64,000 bases of DNA from an uncultured Clostridia bacterium (GTDB lineage Bacteria > Bacillota > Clostridia > Christensenellales > UBA1242): contig CAKVMH010000003.1 in the NCBI GenBank assembly GCA_934772045.1, positions 124,001-188,000 of the forward strand, given 5' to 3'. Position 1 is the first letter of the stretch. Each line of letters begins with the position of its first letter. Under the pieces are notes generated by a model, which was not told where the DNA came from, searched no databases, and was given only the letters and a program-made list of their open reading frames with translations. Shown here piece by piece: positions 45,673-53,416 of this stretch. The translations under genes and the position numbers were made by a program.

Positions 45673-46251
45673 ATGAAAATTGATTACAACAAATTAATGC
45701 ATGAAGAAATAAGTAGTTTTGGTTCAATAAAGCCAAAACTACTTTTGCATTGTTGTTGTGCGCCTTGTTCCAGTGCGGTTATTGAAAAGTTGAAAAATTA
45801 TTTCGATATCACATATTTCTTTTATAACCCTAACATTTATCCGCAAAATGAATTTGAGTTGCGTAAAGCCGAGTTTGCAAAACTTGGTGTAAATGTTGTT
45901 GATGTCGGTTACGACCATGAAATGTTTAAAACATTGGTTAAAGGTTATGAAACTGAGCCAGAAGGTGGGGCACGTTGTCGTGTTTGCATTGCGGAGCGTA
46001 TGGACGCAACTTTTAAATATGCAGTTGCCAACAATTTTGACATGGTCACCACAACATTGACTATTTCACCACATAAAGATTGTGAATTTATAAACAAATT
46101 AGGTGAATTGAATGAACAAAAGTATGGCATAAAATATCTTCATGCAGATTTCAAAAAGGAAGACGGATATCTTCGTTCAACGCAAATTTGCAAGGAAAAG
46201 GGTATTTATAGGCAAGACTATTGTGGGTGCGAGTTTTCAAAAAGGGGTTAG
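45673..46251 (+). CDS. queH: Epoxyqueuosine reductase QueH
   Basis: Last step of queuosine synthesis in tRNA, using the QueH (DUF208) fold rather than cobalamin-dependent QueG. 192 residues with every cysteine cluster in place: LLHCCCAPCSS (C27-C29, C32), ARCRVCIAER near residue 100, and YCGCEFS at the C-terminus, plus TTTLTISPHKD. These bind an iron-sulfur cluster and an adjacent metal. It stands alone with a consensus promoter. Confidence 0.95.
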   Translation: MKIDYNKLMHEEISSFGSIKPKLLLHCCCAPCSSAVIEKLKNYFDITYFFYNPNIYPQNEFELRKAEFAKLGVNVVDVGYDHEMFKTLVKGYETEPEGGARCRVCIAERMDATFKYAVANNFDMVTTTLTISPHKDCEFINKLGELNEQKYGIKYLHADFKKEDGYLRSTQICKEKGIYRQDYCGCEFSKRG

Positions 46252-46336
46252 ACCCTAAACGCTTTAAATTTACATAAACTTTAAGTTGAAATTGTGCCAT
46301 GTTAACCAAAACAAAAAAACACTCATATAAAAGTTT

Positions 46337-47359
46337 ATGTTTAATAAATTTTATATAGATAAACAAAACTTAATAAATAATATAAAACAAGCAAAACAAA
46401 AAAAACCAAACATAAAAATTTGTGCAATGGTAAAGGCGAATGCTTACGGCGTTGGCGAAAAACTTGTTGCAAAAATTTTAAATAAGTATGTGGACTTTTG
46501 GGGTGTTGCTTGTTTTTTTGAAGCGTCACGCCTAAAAAAGATAACGCGAAAGAAGATTTTAATCACAGGCGCTTTGGATATAAACCACATAAATCCGCAT
46601 TTTTCTTATACATGCAATAGTTTGAACGATGTTGTTGCACTAAGCAAATTAAACAAAAAAATCAATATCCACCTAAAAATAAACACAGGCATGAACCGTT
46701 ATGGGTTGGCGAGTGTGGACGAATTTGAAAGTTGCCTTATAAAACTAAAAGAAACTAAACTAAATTTGGAAGGCGTTTACACACATTTTGCAACCACTGA
46801 CAATTTTGTAGAAACGCAATTGAAAACCTTTAATAGTTTCTTAGCATTGTTGCCTAAATATGATTTAAAGCCAATAATTCATGCAGACAACAGCCATGTG
46901 TTTGATTGCTATTCACATAATTTTGATATGGCTCGTTTAGGCTTTAACTTATACAATTCTAACATTTCACCATATAAACCTATTGTAAGCATTTCTAGCC
47001 AAATTGTGCAAATAAACAAAGTTAAAACTGGGCAATGCGTGGGCTATGACAAGCGTTTTGTTGCGGACAAAAATTTGAAAGTGGCAGTTTTGCCAGTTGG
47101 CTATGCCGACGGTTTTGATATGAAAAACATAGGCTTAAAATTGACAGTTGACGGCAAAAAATGTAAAGTTTTAAACATTTGTATGGACTGTTTTATGTTG
47201 GACATCACAAAAACGAAATTAAAAAAGGGCGACAAGGTTTATATTTTAAACCAAGCCAACCCTTTAAGTTTGTATGCAAAACATCAGTCCACAAGCGAAT
47301 ATGAAATAATGTGCAAATTCAATTCACTTCGCGCTGACAGAATAGTAATAAATAATTAA
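46337..47359 (+). CDS. alr: Alanine racemase
   Basis: PLP enzyme making D-alanine for peptidoglycan, 340 residues (a little short; usual ~360-380). The PLP lysine is K33 in AMVKANAYGVG. MNRYG and the Tyr loop PVGYADGFD (Tyr near residue 254) are conserved, as is MDCFMLDIT. There is no ribosome-binding site before ATG 46337; a TATAAA box ends 5 nt upstream with a TTAACC -35 at 18-nt spacing, so the mRNA may be leaderless. Racemisation of another amino acid cannot be excluded. Confidence 0.9.
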   Translation: MFNKFYIDKQNLINNIKQAKQKKPNIKICAMVKANAYGVGEKLVAKILNKYVDFWGVACFFEASRLKKITRKKILITGALDINHINPHFSYTCNSLNDVVALSKLNKKINIHLKINTGMNRYGLASVDEFESCLIKLKETKLNLEGVYTHFATTDNFVETQLKTFNSFLALLPKYDLKPIIHADNSHVFDCYSHNFDMARLGFNLYNSNISPYKPIVSISSQIVQINKVKTGQCVGYDKRFVADKNLKVAVLPVGYADGFDMKNIGLKLTVDGKKCKVLNICMDCFMLDITKTKLKKGDKVYILNQANPLSLYAKHQSTSEYEIMCKFNSLRADRIVINN

Positions 47360-47482
47360 ACATAACATAATTTGTAAATTTGTTTGATTTATTCCACATT
47401 AATATGAGCAAATAAAAGTGTTAATATATTTATGTATTTTTAGTTTGTTTAATGCTAAATTACCATTTAAAATTTAAACCAA

Positions 47483-48205
47483 CTAATGATCTCTCCCGCG
47501 GATTGAAAGTACAAACAAAACAAGCCTTAACAATGACAAAATTGAAGTAACCAAACCAGCAACATAAGTCCAAGCGGCGGCGTTTAAAACCTTTTTAACA
47601 CCTTCTGCTTCCTGTTGGTCCATTTCACCAGTTGACACCAACATTTTGTAAGCGCGCTTACTTGCGTTAATTTCAATAGGTAAAGTGATTAAACTGAAAA
47701 TGATGTTAAGTGAATAAAGTGCAATACCAACAATGTAAAGCCATTTTGCATTTGTTACATAAAAACCGATTTCCATTATCATACCAATAATGATTAGTGG
47801 CCAAACAAAGAACCCTGAAATGTTGATAATAGGCACCAAAGCATTCCTAACTTTAATTGGGGCATAGTTACCTTTGTGTTGGAAGACGTGACCAATCTCA
47901 TGCGCGGTTACGCCGATTGCAGAAACTGTGCTGTTGCCATAAACTGCGTCGGAAAGTGACACAGTGTCGTTGCGTGGGTCGTAATGGTCAGTAAGACTAC
48001 CAGTTGTGCGCCCAATTTTTGTGTCGATACAGCCACCGCCGTCAAGCATGTACCTTGCAACTTCTTGTGCAGGCTTGCCATGCTTTGTTTGAATTTTGTT
48101 ATATTCATTAAAAGTGGTTTGAACTTTAATTTGTGCCCAAAGCCCCAAAATAATGCCAGGCAAAAGCACAAAACCAAGTAGATAATACAATAAATAGAAA
48201 TCCAT
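47483..48205 (-). CDS. YugP-type zinc metallopeptidase (membrane)
   Basis: A 240-residue membrane protein of the Zn_peptidase_2 (YugP) family. The zinc-binding helix is VTAHEIGHVFQHK (HExGH). Four hydrophobic segments are present: N-terminal, two near the middle (NISGFFVWPLIIIGMIMEIG), and C-terminal. The DPRNDTVSLSDAVYGNSTV stretch before the active site is a family hallmark. ATG 48205 follows GAGGT. Its substrate is unknown. It is monocistronic, convergent with alr. Confidence 0.88.
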   Translation of the reverse strand: MDFYLLYYLLGFVLLPGIILGLWAQIKVQTTFNEYNKIQTKHGKPAQEVARYMLDGGGCIDTKIGRTTGSLTDHYDPRNDTVSLSDAVYGNSTVSAIGVTAHEIGHVFQHKGNYAPIKVRNALVPIINISGFFVWPLIIIGMIMEIGFYVTNAKWLYIVGIALYSLNIIFSLITLPIEINASKRAYKMLVSTGEMDQQEAEGVKKVLNAAAWTYVAGLVTSILSLLRLVLFVLSIRGRDH

Positions 48206-48711
48206 AAAAACCTCGTTACCTAATTATAAATTCTTTTTTAAAAAATTGCAATACTTTTAAAGGTGTATTTATATAAATATATACAATGTAGTTATTACTT
48301 TTAAAACAAATTTTAAATAATATAATTTATTTTTTTTATTGCCAGCGCAACAAAATAAAATTTCGTAAAGATTGTTTTTTAATAGTACAATGATTAACGT
48401 TAAAAAATTAATTTTAATTTATTAAGTAATAATGATTTTAAAAATTTAATGCAACATAAATTAATTATTTATTAAAAATAAAATAAATTAATAAAAAATA
48501 CCTTTAAAATACTATAATATAGGTGTTTCAAATTATTTAAAATGTTGTGAAAGATTAAAAATTTAAATCAAAAAAAATAATAGAAAATTTTAAAAAATAT
48601 CAAAAAATTATATAAAAATATTAGTAATTAATAATTCTTTGTGTTATAATAACCTTAAATAATGGTTTAATAAATTGAAATTAAATATCCAGTATTTAAA
48701 AAGGGGTTTTT
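48206..48711. other. Very AT-rich intergenic region upstream of the AT-hook membrane protein
   Basis: These 506 bases have almost no G or C, many A and T tracts, and no credible frame. TATAAT-like boxes (near 48513 and 48645) could drive the plus-strand gene. As the neighbouring gene encodes nine AT-hooks, which bind the minor groove of AT tracts, this stretch would be a natural target, for example for autoregulation. That link is speculative. Confidence 0.5.
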
Positions 48712-51423
48712 ATGTCAAAGGTATTTAGTGAAGTCGATAGGTTCTTTTCAACATTTGAAAACTATTTAGGCTATAATGCTTATTTTATAATTTTTGGTGT
48801 TCTATTTTTGTTGACATCGCTTTTAATAGCCATAACCACTTCACATTCATATGAAGTAAAATTGATTAAAGCTATTGACATGTTCAACACTTATTTTGGT
48901 TCAAATCCACAAATAAATGAAGACAATTTGATTAACTTTAACAACAAAATGAAATCAAAAAAGGTTCCAAAACAGTTGCGCAAACAATGGCAACAATATG
49001 TTTTGTATAGGGAAGAAAAGGCAAGTAAATACATGTCGTTTGAAAACTGTGTGTCAACGCCTATTAGGAACAGCACCTACACACGAGATGTTAGCATTTT
49101 AAACATTTTATCATACGTTTACGCTGGTTTGTGCTTCTTGTTAAATTTGTATTGTTCTTATGAAGAAAAATTGGTTGAAATTTTACAACACTGCTTGCTT
49201 TGCCCAATTATCATTTTAACATTAAATTACCTTTTCACGATACTTTTTAAAATAAGGCATAACGCTATTATCAGCGACATTAATTCAAATTATCAATATT
49301 TTGAAGTTTACATTGATAAAGCAACCGAAACAATCCCAGAATATGTGGACTATGAAGCATTGTTTGATAAAAAAGAAATTAGAGATGGTATTCCTATCTT
49401 GTCGGCATATCTTCAAAAACGTGCTGAAGAGGAAAAGAAAGAACTTGAGCGTGCCCGCCTGAGGAATGTGGAACATGAAAAGTTCAATTTCGACGAGGCT
49501 GGTGTGGAGCGTTCGCTGGTTTTGGAACGTGCCATGACCGAGGCGGAAAACTATATTGCTGAGCGTAAAAAACTTATGCAGGACATGGAACAAATCAACA
49601 GCGAGATTTATCAAGAAGAAAACAGTTTCAGGGAAACCACAAAAGAATATCAGCGTCAAATGCAGGTTAGTAAAGAAAGTTTTGAAAACTTCAAGCAACA
49701 ATTGGAAGAAGTTACATCAAGCATTGAAGCAAACTACCTTAAAAAACAACAACAACAAGAGTTGGATCGTCAACGCAATTTGGAACGCGATTACGACACT
49801 GCAACTGATCGTCACAAAAAGGTTTTGGAAACTTATCAAGCTGAAATAACAGATGTTGAAAATCAAATCAAAAAAGCGCGTAATGTGCTTGAAAAATCAA
49901 TGATGAGCGAATTCGACACATACAGCAATAAGGTATACGCTGAAGCCTCACGTGTTATTGAAAAACGCGATTCAGAAAAGTTTACTAAAGCGCAAAACAA
50001 CATTAAATCACTTGTGGAACGTTTGCAAAATAAGGAAAATGAAGTTGATAATTTAAACACTGAAAATGAAAAGTTAAAAGAACAACTTTCTGCAGTTGAC
50101 CCTAATTATGTGCCTACAAACGACCAACCGCAAGCAAACAATAAAAGTGGGACAATTGAGCAAAACGCTGAAACTGGATATACCACAACTCAACAAAATA
50201 CACTTGCTGAAGCACAGCCTGCAGATGTAGAAAATTGGTTTGATGAGTTGGATAATACGGCAGAGCCTCAACCAGCAACTGCTGATAACGCAACTGAACA
50301 AACAAACACACAACCAACATATACATTCAATTATTTAGATGAAGAACCAGTTGAAACATCAACAGAAGAAGCACATGTTGATAGTGAAGGAACAGAACAA
50401 GCTAATGATGAGCCAAAAGAAGAATATCATTTCAATTATCTAGACGGGTTAGAACCTGACAATTCAACCGAGCAAAACGCTCAACCAACCGAAACTGAAC
50501 CAGTTGAAAAAGAACAAGCTGAAACCGGTGAAGCGGTTGAAACAAAAAAGGAAGAAATTCCAACTGAACCAACTGAGCAAACCGAACAACCTTCAACTGA
50601 AGAAGATTTCGATTTTGACGACGACTTTGACGAAGACGAAGATGAAGGCGAAATTAAAGATTTGGATTTAACAGACGAAAAGCCAGAAAGTTTAGATGAT
50701 AGTTTAACTGGATTGCCACAAGATGATGATGCCGAATCAGACATCAATCCATTAGACAAATTTGCATCACTGTTGGGGGACAGCGATGAAGAACAAGTAT
50801 CCACTGTTCAAAAAGAAGAAAGCAAACCAGCAGGTAAGCGTGGTCGCCCAAGAAAGGTAGTAACTGAAGCACCTGCAAAGAAACAAGTAGGCAGGCCAAG
50901 GAAAGTTCAAACGGAAGCCGAACAAGCAAAGCCAGCAGGTAAACGTGGCAGACCAAGAAAGGACGAAACTAATTCAAATGAGCAAACGTTAACCAAGGCT
51001 AAACGCGGACGTCCTAAAAAAGATGATAAAGAAGCAAGTCCAGTTAAGAAGCGCGCCGGTAGGCCAAGGAAAGTCCAAGGGAAAAGTTCACAAGTAAAAT
51101 CATCAACTAAGCGTGGCAGACCAAAAAAGGACGAGATTAAAGCAAAACGTGGGCGTCCAAAAAAGGAAAACTACCAAGCAAGCCCAATTAAAAAACGTGC
51201 TGGCAGACCAAGGAAAGTTGAGATAAGCGCTGAACAAACAAAGCCAACAGGCAAACGCGGTAGGCCAAAAAAAGAACAGACTGAACAACCAAAAACTGCT
51301 GAAATTAATGAAATTGACAAGTTCTTGAAAGAAATTGATAAGGAAATTGCAAAAGAAAACGCAAAATTAGAAGCATCAAAAAAGGAACTTGAAAAGAATT
51401 CAAAAATTAAAGATAAAAAGTAA
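48712..51423 (+). CDS. Membrane-anchored coiled-coil protein with nine AT-hooks
   Basis: A 903-residue protein of unrecognised family with four zones. Zone 1 (~1-200): hydrophobic helices near 23-43 (YFIIFGVLFLLTSLLIAI), 127-150 and 155-178. Zone 2 (~215-480): a long charged coiled coil. Zone 3 (~485-690): an acidic, disordered Glu/Gln/Thr-rich linker including FDFDDDFDEDEDEGE. Zone 4 (~705-855): nine AT-hook cores of the G-R-P-(R/K)-K type, mostly KRGRPRK, KRGRPKK or RAGRPRK, in Lys/Ala-rich linkers. ATG 48712 follows AGGGG. AT-hooks bind the minor groove of AT-rich DNA, so the protein could hold chromosome to membrane. This is inference; nothing here shows where it acts. Confidence 0.8.
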   Translation: MSKVFSEVDRFFSTFENYLGYNAYFIIFGVLFLLTSLLIAITTSHSYEVKLIKAIDMFNTYFGSNPQINEDNLINFNNKMKSKKVPKQLRKQWQQYVLYREEKASKYMSFENCVSTPIRNSTYTRDVSILNILSYVYAGLCFLLNLYCSYEEKLVEILQHCLLCPIIILTLNYLFTILFKIRHNAIISDINSNYQYFEVYIDKATETIPEYVDYEALFDKKEIRDGIPILSAYLQKRAEEEKKELERARLRNVEHEKFNFDEAGVERSLVLERAMTEAENYIAERKKLMQDMEQINSEIYQEENSFRETTKEYQRQMQVSKESFENFKQQLEEVTSSIEANYLKKQQQQELDRQRNLERDYDTATDRHKKVLETYQAEITDVENQIKKARNVLEKSMMSEFDTYSNKVYAEASRVIEKRDSEKFTKAQNNIKSLVERLQNKENEVDNLNTENEKLKEQLSAVDPNYVPTNDQPQANNKSGTIEQNAETGYTTTQQNTLAEAQPADVENWFDELDNTAEPQPATADNATEQTNTQPTYTFNYLDEEPVETSTEEAHVDSEGTEQANDEPKEEYHFNYLDGLEPDNSTEQNAQPTETEPVEKEQAETGEAVETKKEEIPTEPTEQTEQPSTEEDFDFDDDFDEDEDEGEIKDLDLTDEKPESLDDSLTGLPQDDDAESDINPLDKFASLLGDSDEEQVSTVQKEESKPAGKRGRPRKVVTEAPAKKQVGRPRKVQTEAEQAKPAGKRGRPRKDETNSNEQTLTKAKRGRPKKDDKEASPVKKRAGRPRKVQGKSSQVKSSTKRGRPKKDEIKAKRGRPKKENYQASPIKKRAGRPRKVEISAEQTKPTGKRGRPKKEQTEQPKTAEINEIDKFLKEIDKEIAKENAKLEASKKELEKNSKIKDKK

Positions 51424-51500
51424 TTTTGAATACTTTCAATAATTTATTATTTAGCCAATAGTAAAATAAAGATTTTAACAGGTACTCATAAAATGTTATA

Positions 51501-51529
51501 AAAAAGGGACTCAATTTAAGTCCCTTTTT
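51501..51529. terminator. Bidirectional terminator after the AT-hook gene
   Basis: A perfect 11-bp stem (AAAAAGGGACT / AGTCCCTTTTT) with a 7-nt loop. It serves the plus-strand gene ending at 51423 and the minus-strand transcript starting near 51700. Confidence 0.85.
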
Positions 51530-51690
51530 CCATTATGCTTACGCCTGCGTTTCCATGCAATCAACTGTGTCCTAGTGGTCAATATGTGCACATTCTTGCC
51601 AAAATTAGACACCACGTGATAAATCATTTCATTGTCATACGGTACCCTCGCTATAATGGTCACAAAAAATTTCAATTCCGGTCTATCCAT
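51511..51690 (-). CDS. Possible small basic protein divergent from the XRE gene
   Basis: A 59-codon frame (MDRPELKFFVTIIARVPYD... to KRDLN). It is the only frame that fits a transcript from the consensus promoter at 51709-51738; the longer ATG (51717) lies inside the -10 box. No ribosome-binding site is visible and its last codons lie in the terminator stem, so it may instead be a ~190-nt non-coding RNA. No family recognised. Confidence 0.3.
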   Translation of the reverse strand: MDRPELKFFVTIIARVPYDNEMIYHVVSNFGKNVHILTTRTQLIAWKRRRKHNGKRDLN

Positions 51691-51708
51691 TAATTGGTGG
51701 ACAATAGT

Positions 51709-51738
51709 ATTATACATGACGCGAAAAGGTCATGTCAA
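51709..51738 (-). promoter_or_regulatory. Consensus promoter with palindromic operator between -35 and -10
   Basis: Minus strand: TTGACA (51733-51738), 18-nt spacer, TATAAT (51709-51714). The spacer holds an inverted repeat ACATGAC-N8-GTCATGT (51714-51735) with perfect 7-bp arms. The divergent XRE-type gene starts 37 bp away, so this is its likely operator. Confidence 0.75.
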
Positions 51739-51771
51739 GTTTATTTTGGCAAAATCACACATAATAATTGT

Positions 51772-51996
51772 ATGAGAAATATTGTCGAAATTAATAACAT
51801 TTTTATTGAAAGATTAAAAGATTTAATGCAAGACAAAGGTCTAACAGCGACAACTTTGTCTAAATCTATTAATATTCCACGTACAACAATATCCGGCTGG
51901 CTTAATAGTAAACGTTCACCGAAAATTGATGGGATAGACGCTGTTGCAGATTATTTTAAAGTTACAACTGACTATTTATTAGGTAGAGAAAATTAA
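51772..51996 (+). CDS. XRE-family helix-turn-helix regulator
   Basis: A 74-residue single-domain Cro/CI-type DNA-binding protein: RLKDLMQDKGLTATTLSKSI is helices 1-2, NIPRTTISGWLNSKRSPKID the recognition helix and loop, and VADYFKVTTDYLLGREN the closing helices. I use ATG 51772; a CATAAT box ends 6 nt upstream and there is no ribosome-binding site, so it may be leaderless. With the palindrome at 51714-51735 it probably represses the divergent minus-strand promoter. Such a pair resembles a phage remnant or a small regulatory switch. Confidence 0.88.
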   Translation: MRNIVEINNIFIERLKDLMQDKGLTATTLSKSINIPRTTISGWLNSKRSPKIDGIDAVADYFKVTTDYLLGREN

Positions 51997-52022
51997 AAAA
52001 GCACACAATAATGTGCTTTTTT
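51995..52022 (+). terminator. Terminator after the XRE gene
   Basis: An 11-bp stem (AAAAAAGCACA / TGTGCTTTTTT) with a 6-nt loop, overlapping the stop codon. Confidence 0.85.
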
Positions 52023-52115
52023 CTTTTTGTGAATAAAATAAAACGAATTACGAACCAGAGCGAAATTAAATAATTCATCTTCTGCAATATATAAATTTGT
52101 TTAAATATTTTTCGC

Positions 52116-52301
52116 CTAAGCATTTAAAGCTTTTAAAAGTTCATCAACATTAATTTCATGCACTTCGCATGCTTCTTCTAATGTTTCCATTTGTGAGCAA
52201 GGGCAGTAAAGGCAATGGAAACCGAATTTAGTTAAAATTTCTTCACCTTTTGGGTGTTTTTCAAGCACAGTTGCAATTATATCTGTCTTTTTGAATTTCA
52301 T
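52116..52301 (-). CDS. DUF1858 hybrid-cluster-associated disulfide domain protein
   Basis: A 61-residue single-domain protein: IIATVLEKHPKGEEILTKFG, then HCLYCPCSQMETLEEACEVH and VDELLKALNA. This is the DUF1858 (redox disulfide) pattern, with Cys residues at the active-site position. It occurs alone or fused to hybrid cluster proteins in anaerobes. ATG 52301 follows AAAGGAG. A role in redox sensing or cluster handling is suggested by the family only. Confidence 0.88.
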   Translation of the reverse strand: MKFKKTDIIATVLEKHPKGEEILTKFGFHCLYCPCSQMETLEEACEVHEINVDELLKALNA

Positions 52302-52358
52302 ATATTCTCCTTTTTAACTTTTAAATTATTAACATTTGTTTTAATAGTGTTTGCAAAA

Positions 52359-53264
52359 TTAGAATTTAAAACCGCATTTTGGGCAGAACGAAGCATTTGC
52401 AATTCTTTTGCTTTGACAATTTGGGCAAACAGCAAATTTCTCAGTTGTTTGACGTGTTTGAGTTTCGCCTAAATTTGTTTCGTTTTCAATTCCACTAGCG
52501 TCGTTTAAATTATATTTCAAACTTTCAGTTTCGTCAACTGTTTTGTTTGTATTGTTGTTTAAATTTGTTTGTTCAAAGTGGGTTTGGTTTGTGTCGTCAA
52601 AAAATGATTTTTGCTTAACTTCCGTTTGTTTGCCTTTTGTCTTTACCCAAAAACTTAGTTCAAACCTTGTTATGTTTAAACCAAATTTTTCCGCTTTTTT
52701 GTTTAGGTAAAGTTGAACTGCGTTGCTTTCCATATTACTGTCAATTTGACCAATAAATTTGCGTTTTATATAATATTTATTGATGTTTTCAGCAACAAAA
52801 TTTTTAACCAAATGTTCAGCGTCAATAGGGCGAATTAAAGCGTAAAATGAAAGTGCATAGCGTTGGAACTTGTTTGCATCTACAACTTTGCAATCGAAAT
52901 TCGATTTAATCTCGATTTTGCACATTTGTTTATCAATCGGGATTTTTTCAATTTGCACTGTGGAAAAGTTAAATTTTTTTAAGTTGACATAAAACAAATC
53001 GAATTTGATATTCTTTTGTTTGGTCTTTTTTTTCAATTGAATTTGCAAAAGTGCACTCAAAGATTTTTCGTCCAAACTGTGGGTGCCAGCAGTATAGGTT
53101 GCATAGATTTTGTCCCGATACGACAAAAAACACACGCAATTTTCAGGGACACTAATCTTGTCGCCTACATTGGCGGTGTAATACATTGATGTCATCAAAC
53201 CGGCATCAATATCTTTAGGTATAAAATTTTTTTTGTTAAACAAATTTTTTAACCATTTAAACAT
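52359..53264 (-). CDS. SPFH-domain protein with C-terminal zinc ribbon
   Basis: A 301-residue protein resembling the YdjI/virion-core-protein group of SPFH proteins. An N-terminal region has VPENCVCFLSYRDKIYATYT, and the SPFH-like core has IKSNFDCKVVDANKFQRYAL. A disordered Asn/Thr-rich linker follows (~205-275), then a zinc ribbon CPNCQSKRIANASFCPKCGF. No transmembrane helix is evident. The gene has a leaderless-type promoter and is divergent from the LTA-synthase-like gene. The family role (membrane microdomains or envelope stress) is not certain. Confidence 0.75.
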   Translation of the reverse strand: MFKWLKNLFNKKNFIPKDIDAGLMTSMYYTANVGDKISVPENCVCFLSYRDKIYATYTAGTHSLDEKSLSALLQIQLKKKTKQKNIKFDLFYVNLKKFNFSTVQIEKIPIDKQMCKIEIKSNFDCKVVDANKFQRYALSFYALIRPIDAEHLVKNFVAENINKYYIKRKFIGQIDSNMESNAVQLYLNKKAEKFGLNITRFELSFWVKTKGKQTEVKQKSFFDDTNQTHFEQTNLNNNTNKTVDETESLKYNLNDASGIENETNLGETQTRQTTEKFAVCPNCQSKRIANASFCPKCGFKF

Positions 53265-53270
53265 ACAATA

Positions 53271-53299
53271 ATCTTAACACTTTAAATAGCGTTTGGCAA
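53271..53299 (-). promoter_or_regulatory. Leaderless-type promoter of the SPFH gene
   Basis: Minus strand: TTGCCA (53294-53299), 17-nt spacer, TAAGAT (53271-53276), then 6 nt to the ATG. No Shine-Dalgarno. Confidence 0.65.
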
Positions 53300-53380
53300 G
53301 CAAGTGAAAACTAATAAATGTCGACTTTAACTAAACTTTACGTGTAAACTACAATTTTGGCGGTTTTTGACATTTATGCC

Positions 53381-53409
53381 TTGACTAAATTTTTATTTTG
53401 ATTTAAAAT
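53381..53409 (+). promoter_or_regulatory. Leaderless-type promoter of the LTA-synthase-like gene
   Basis: TTGACT (53381-53386), 17-nt spacer, TAAAAT (53404-53409), then 7 nt to the ATG at 53417. No Shine-Dalgarno. Confidence 0.7.
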
Positions 53410-53416
53410 TAACTAT

